DNA of 64,000 nucleotides from positions 87,813 through 151,812 of the forward strand of contig NZ_JAAAMT010000009.1 of assembly GCF_009905435.1 (NCBI RefSeq), in the 5' to 3' direction. The stretch comes from Pseudomonas sp. R5(2019) (lineage in GTDB: Bacteria; Pseudomonadota; Gammaproteobacteria; Pseudomonadales; Pseudomonadaceae). The position numbers and the translations under genes are program-made. The notes beneath the pieces were generated by a model. It was given only the letters and a program-made list of their open reading frames with translations, was not told where the DNA came from and searched no databases. Positions 60,976 to 64,000 of this stretch are shown piece after piece; the stretch's first letter is position 1; every line of letters starts with the position of its first letter.

Positions 60976-62130
60976 TCAGTGTTCCGTCCGATTGGACGAC
61001 AGGGCCAGGTCTTGATTGGCATTGCGGGTTTTTTTCAAGCCAGCGATCCACTGCGGATCGAACTCGCTGAAATCGTTTTTCATCGGCAGGTAGCGTTCCG
61101 GGAATTCCCAGATCAGCACCTGCGGCGGGTTGCTCTTGAAGGCCTCGGTTTGCAGATACTTGAGCATCGGCAGCAGCGGGCCATGGCCGTCTTCGGCGTA
61201 ATTGACCACGTCGCTCTTGAGCGCTTGTTGCAGCGCGCCGAGGAAGTTCCAGTGCGGGTTGGCGCTGTAGCTGGTGCCGACCAGTGCCACCGGGATTTCG
61301 CTGTCGACAAACAGCGCGTCGCCCGTGTCGCCAGCGTCGGTGGCGCGGGTGGTGCGTTGTTGCAGGCTGTCAGGGGCCGGCAGCAGGTCACTGAACAGCG
61401 GGTCGAGCGGCAGGAAGTTGGTCAGGTCGCCTTTGTACGGCGCACTCTTGGCGGCCTCGGTGACGAACTGCTGCGGCTCGCCGCTCAGCGGCAGCTGGCG
61501 GGCAATGGCGGCGCCCAGTTCCTGAGCGACCACTTCGGCGCCCAGCGGCGTCCAGTGGGTGTCGGTGCGCAGGAACACCTGGCCACGTTCCTTGGCCTGC
61601 AGCAGCGGCGTCAGCAGATCCGGGGCATAAATGCCGGCCTGGCGCGCCTGGGCATGGAACTCGTTGTAGAGGTCGGTGTGCAGGCTGGCCGGGGCCTCTT
61701 CGCCGATGTACTCGGAGTACAGGCGTGCCTTGGCCGGGACGATGGCCAACACCAGCTCCACCCCGTGTTGCTTGAGGGTGTCGCGCACGCCGCGCATCAG
61801 CGCCAGGTTTTCCTGTTCGAAGTGGTCGCTGTTGGCGACCGGCTTGAACTCTTCATCGCTGAACAGCCATTGCTCGCGACCGAGCACCACGCCCGGGCGG
61901 CCTTCGTTGAACAGTTTGAAATCCAGCGCGGCCCAGAGGTTGGTGCCCAGGCGCTTGACCGGGAATTCGGCGTCGTAATGGGTTTCAGTGGCCTTGGCCC
62001 ACTTGCCGTTGAGCACGGTCATCTGGCTGGTGCGCTGCAAGCTTTGGAAAGCCCCCAGCGACCACAGCCCAAGCGCCACCAGCAGGCCGAGGAACAGGGC
62101 GATGTAGAGCAGTCGTAAGGATCGGGTCAT
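60976..62130 (-). CDS. algJ: Alginate O-acetyltransferase AlgJ
   Basis: The 384-residue membrane-anchored periplasmic esterase-like enzyme has an anchor helix at residues 5-26. The catalytic set is Asp190 and His192 in RTDTHW, with Ser287 in VALVGTSYS, as expected for AlgJ/AlgX-type acetyltransferases. The ATG at 62130 was chosen because GAGG lies 6 bases upstream; a TTG five codons earlier overlaps the algI stop. It passes acetyl groups that AlgI brings across the membrane. Confidence 0.93.
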   Translation of the reverse strand: MTRSLRLLYIALFLGLLVALGLWSLGAFQSLQRTSQMTVLNGKWAKATETHYDAEFPVKRLGTNLWAALDFKLFNEGRPGVVLGREQWLFSDEEFKPVANSDHFEQENLALMRGVRDTLKQHGVELVLAIVPAKARLYSEYIGEEAPASLHTDLYNEFHAQARQAGIYAPDLLTPLLQAKERGQVFLRTDTHWTPLGAEVVAQELGAAIARQLPLSGEPQQFVTEAAKSAPYKGDLTNFLPLDPLFSDLLPAPDSLQQRTTRATDAGDTGDALFVDSEIPVALVGTSYSANPHWNFLGALQQALKSDVVNYAEDGHGPLLPMLKYLQTEAFKSNPPQVLIWEFPERYLPMKNDFSEFDPQWIAGLKKTRNANQDLALSSNRTEH

Positions 62131-62141
62131 GGTCGCCTCGC

Positions 62142-63605
62142 TCAAAACTGGAAGTAAAGGAACGGCGAATAGCTTTGCGCCGAGAGCTTCAGGATCGAGG
62201 CCACGAACAGCAGCAGCACCATGGCGCGCACGGCGTAGCGGGACCAGTCGATGGCTGCGGCGCCACCCGCGGTCGGCAGCATGATCTGCACCGGCTCGCG
62301 GGGTGCAGGCTTGGCGTTGCGGTAGAAGTCGAGCAGGCCGTAGATCGCCAGGGTCAGGTAGGCCACCACCAGGGTTGCCACTTGCAGACCGGTGAGGTTG
62401 GCGCGGTTGAGCTCCGACAGCTGCCAGTCACCGAAGCTGAACATGGCGCCGTACATGCGGCCGGCGACGTGCAGGTTTTCGGCGCGGAAGATCACCCAGC
62501 CGACCACCACCAGCAGGAAGGCGAAGGCCCAGCGGATCGGGTTGAAGCGTTGCGGCGCGGCATTGATGCCCAGCGCGCGCTCGATCGCCAGCCATAGGCC
62601 GTGCCACATGCCCCAGATGATGTAAGTGAAGTTGGCGCCGTGCCACAGGCCGCCCAGCAGCATGGTCAGGAACAGGTTGCGGTAGGTGGCGAAGCGACCG
62701 CCGCGGTTGCCGCCCAGGGTGATGTACAGGTAATCGCGCAGCCAGGTCGACAGGCTGATGTGCCAGCGCCGCCAGAATTCGGTGATCGATTGGCTGATGT
62801 ACGGCTGCTTGAAGTTCTCCATGAAGCGGAAGCCCATCATCAGGCCCAGGCCGATGGCCATGTCGCTGTAGCCGGAGAAGTCGAAGTACAGCTGTGCGGT
62901 ATACGCCAGCGCGCCGAGCCAGGCATCGCCAGTGGTCGGGTGTTGCAGTGCGAAGCAGTGGTCGGCGACGACGGCCAGGGTGTCGGCAATAAAGACCTTT
63001 TTGACAAAGCCCTGCATGAACCGGGTGCAGCCCTCGGAGAACTTGTCGAGGGTGTGGGTGCGGTTGTTGAACTGGTCCGCCAGGTCCTTGAAGCGCAGCA
63101 CGGGGCCGGCGATCAAGTGCGGGAAGATCGCCACGAACGCGGCAAAGTCGATGAGATTGCGCGTCGCCGGGGTATCGCCACGGTAAACGTCGATGATGTA
63201 GCTGATCGATTCGAAGATGTAGAAGGAGATACCGATCGGCAGCAGCACGTGGGTCAGGATGAACGGCTCAAGACCAAACGACGTCATGATCGCGTTGAGG
63301 CTGTCGACCCCGAAATTGGCGTACTTGAAGTAGCCGAGGATGCCCAGGTCCACCGCCACGCCGAGCAGCAGCCAGCGCTGGGCGGGCTTGGTGCGCACGC
63401 CGGCGGCGCCGACTTTGAGGCCGATCCAGTAGTTCCACAGGGTGACGCCGGCAAACAGCGCCAGGAAGTCCACCCGCCACCAGGCGTAGAACACGTAGCT
63501 GGCGATCAGCAGCAGCAGGTTGCGATAGCGTTGTCCGCTCAAGTAGTACAAGCCGAGAAAGATCGGCAGGAACAGGAACAGAAACACGTTGGATGAAAAC
63601 ACCAT
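62142..63605 (-). CDS. algI: Membrane-bound O-acyltransferase AlgI
   Basis: The 487-residue MBOAT protein has about eleven helices; the catalytic His322 lies in LLGGLWHGANFTYI, and the second conserved His is at residue 282 in FWRRWHIS. It brings acetyl groups to the periplasm for AlgJ, AlgX and AlgF. AAGGAGAGATC precedes the ATG. Normally algL lies directly upstream; here 63606-64000 holds only repeats, so algL must be further away or absent. Confidence 0.94.
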   Translation of the reverse strand: MVFSSNVFLFLFLPIFLGLYYLSGQRYRNLLLLIASYVFYAWWRVDFLALFAGVTLWNYWIGLKVGAAGVRTKPAQRWLLLGVAVDLGILGYFKYANFGVDSLNAIMTSFGLEPFILTHVLLPIGISFYIFESISYIIDVYRGDTPATRNLIDFAAFVAIFPHLIAGPVLRFKDLADQFNNRTHTLDKFSEGCTRFMQGFVKKVFIADTLAVVADHCFALQHPTTGDAWLGALAYTAQLYFDFSGYSDMAIGLGLMMGFRFMENFKQPYISQSITEFWRRWHISLSTWLRDYLYITLGGNRGGRFATYRNLFLTMLLGGLWHGANFTYIIWGMWHGLWLAIERALGINAAPQRFNPIRWAFAFLLVVVGWVIFRAENLHVAGRMYGAMFSFGDWQLSELNRANLTGLQVATLVVAYLTLAIYGLLDFYRNAKPAPREPVQIMLPTAGGAAAIDWSRYAVRAMVLLLFVASILKLSAQSYSPFLYFQF

Positions 63606-63735
63606 CCCGATCTCTCCTTGTTGTATTCCGAATCAAGGGCCGCAGCCCCCCAAACCCCCCACTGAAATCCGGGGGGGAAACCAAAATTACTGTCTTGCGC
63701 TGTTCGCCTGTCCCTTATGGGAACGGGCTTCTAAT

Positions 63736-63822
63736 GTGGGAGCGGATTTATCCGCGAATTGCCTCACCGCGATTCTTCAGATACACCGCACTGCATTCAT
63801 TCGCGGATAAATCCGCTCCCAC
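63736..63822. repeat. REP pair, GTGGGAGCGGATTTATCC family
   Basis: GTGGGAGCGGATTTATCCGC starts at 63736 and its complement ends at 63822, with CACCGCG/TACACCGCA in the loop. With the next repeat it fills the gap upstream of algI; no gene was seen in 63606-64000. Confidence 0.88.
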
Positions 63823-63878
63823 AAAAGCAGCTCCAACGGCCAATGCCGGTCAGTTAAGCAATTGAACGACGCAACCCT

Positions 63879-64000
63879 TGTAGGAGCGGACCTGGCCGCG
63901 ATGGGCCGCGCAGCGGCCCCTGAGGCCAGTAATATCTGCGACTCAGCCAGCGAGTGTCGGCGGTTTCAGAATCGCCGGGGCCGCTGCGCGGCCCATCGCG
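63879..64000. repeat. Composite REP element cut by the window edge
   Basis: It starts TGTAGGAGCGGACCTGGCCG and repeats the order of 9494-9614, including the spacer (ATCTGCGACTCAGC) and the second hairpin (CGGGGCCGCTGCGCGGCCC), then runs off the right edge. Confidence 0.85.

Overview
The window is a chromosomal segment of a fluorescent Pseudomonas, most like the P. putida / P. fluorescens groups. The basis is high-GC coding sequence with Pseudomonas codon use, abundant Pseudomonas REP elements (several families ending in GTGGGAGCGG, GTAGGAGCGG or TAGGAGCCGAG), the hmgR-hmgABC locus, the alginate genes algI-algJ-algF-algA, and Pseudomonas-typical small proteins (DUF3509, HopJ, DUF1244, DUF3077-like).

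Layout. (1) 1-6355 is an AT-richer integrated element. It holds a serine recombinase running off the left edge, a P-loop/HTH protein of unknown role, a small hypothetical protein, a truncated integrase and an intact tyrosine integrase next to cysZ. Its non-coding DNA carries interleaved triplicated inverted repeats. (2) 6407-15546 is core genome: cysZ, a 2-Cys peroxiredoxin, trxB, a Met/Lys/Asp pentapeptide-repeat protein, the folM-DUF1244-HopJ operon, a monooxygenase-like membrane protein, a MerR regulator, a flavodoxin, a MEST-like alpha/beta hydrolase and an SDR dehydrogenase. (3) 15850-26160 is catabolism: a decayed LuxR/MalT-type gene, hmgR with its operator, hmgA-fahA-maiA for homogentisate, a SirB1 protein, and leucine dehydrogenase followed by a branched-chain-type 2-oxoacid dehydrogenase E1alpha/E1beta/E2. 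(4) 26291-28239 holds stress genes: yebG with a perfect LexA box, psiE, DUF3509 and an HPF/RaiA-like protein.

(5) 28473-44327 is an iron/metallophore island. One FecI-FecR-FecA system reads left. Divergent from it, across two Fur-box candidates, lies a tightly overlapping operon DUF3649-PepSY-DUF3325-FecI-FecR. The receptor expected after that second FecIR pair starts only at 40278. The gap holds a lower-GC, opposite-strand three-gene cassette (ATP-grasp ligase, FAD/NAD(P)-binding protein, AbrB-type membrane protein), and an EntS-like MFS exporter lies beyond the receptor. This looks like a possible small-molecule synthesis, export and uptake unit and is the best candidate here for an undescribed system. 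(6) 42711-46690 is a repeat-rich island. It has a tandem duplication of about 970 bp, each copy carrying a DUF3077-like gene, and four copies of a roughly 115-bp repeat, each with a perfect DnaA-box 9-mer and an inverted near-match.

(7) 46691-58693 contains an AraC regulator with an EamA exporter, a gtrII-gtrA-gtrB O-antigen glucosylation operon, a 2-hydroxyacid dehydrogenase, and a LysR regulator divergent from an AaeXAB-like efflux operon. (8) 58801-63605 is the distal alginate operon (acetylation genes and algA), followed by a REP-rich stretch up to the right edge. No tRNA, rRNA or CRISPR array was seen. All functional names come from reading the sequence and family knowledge; no database search was run.
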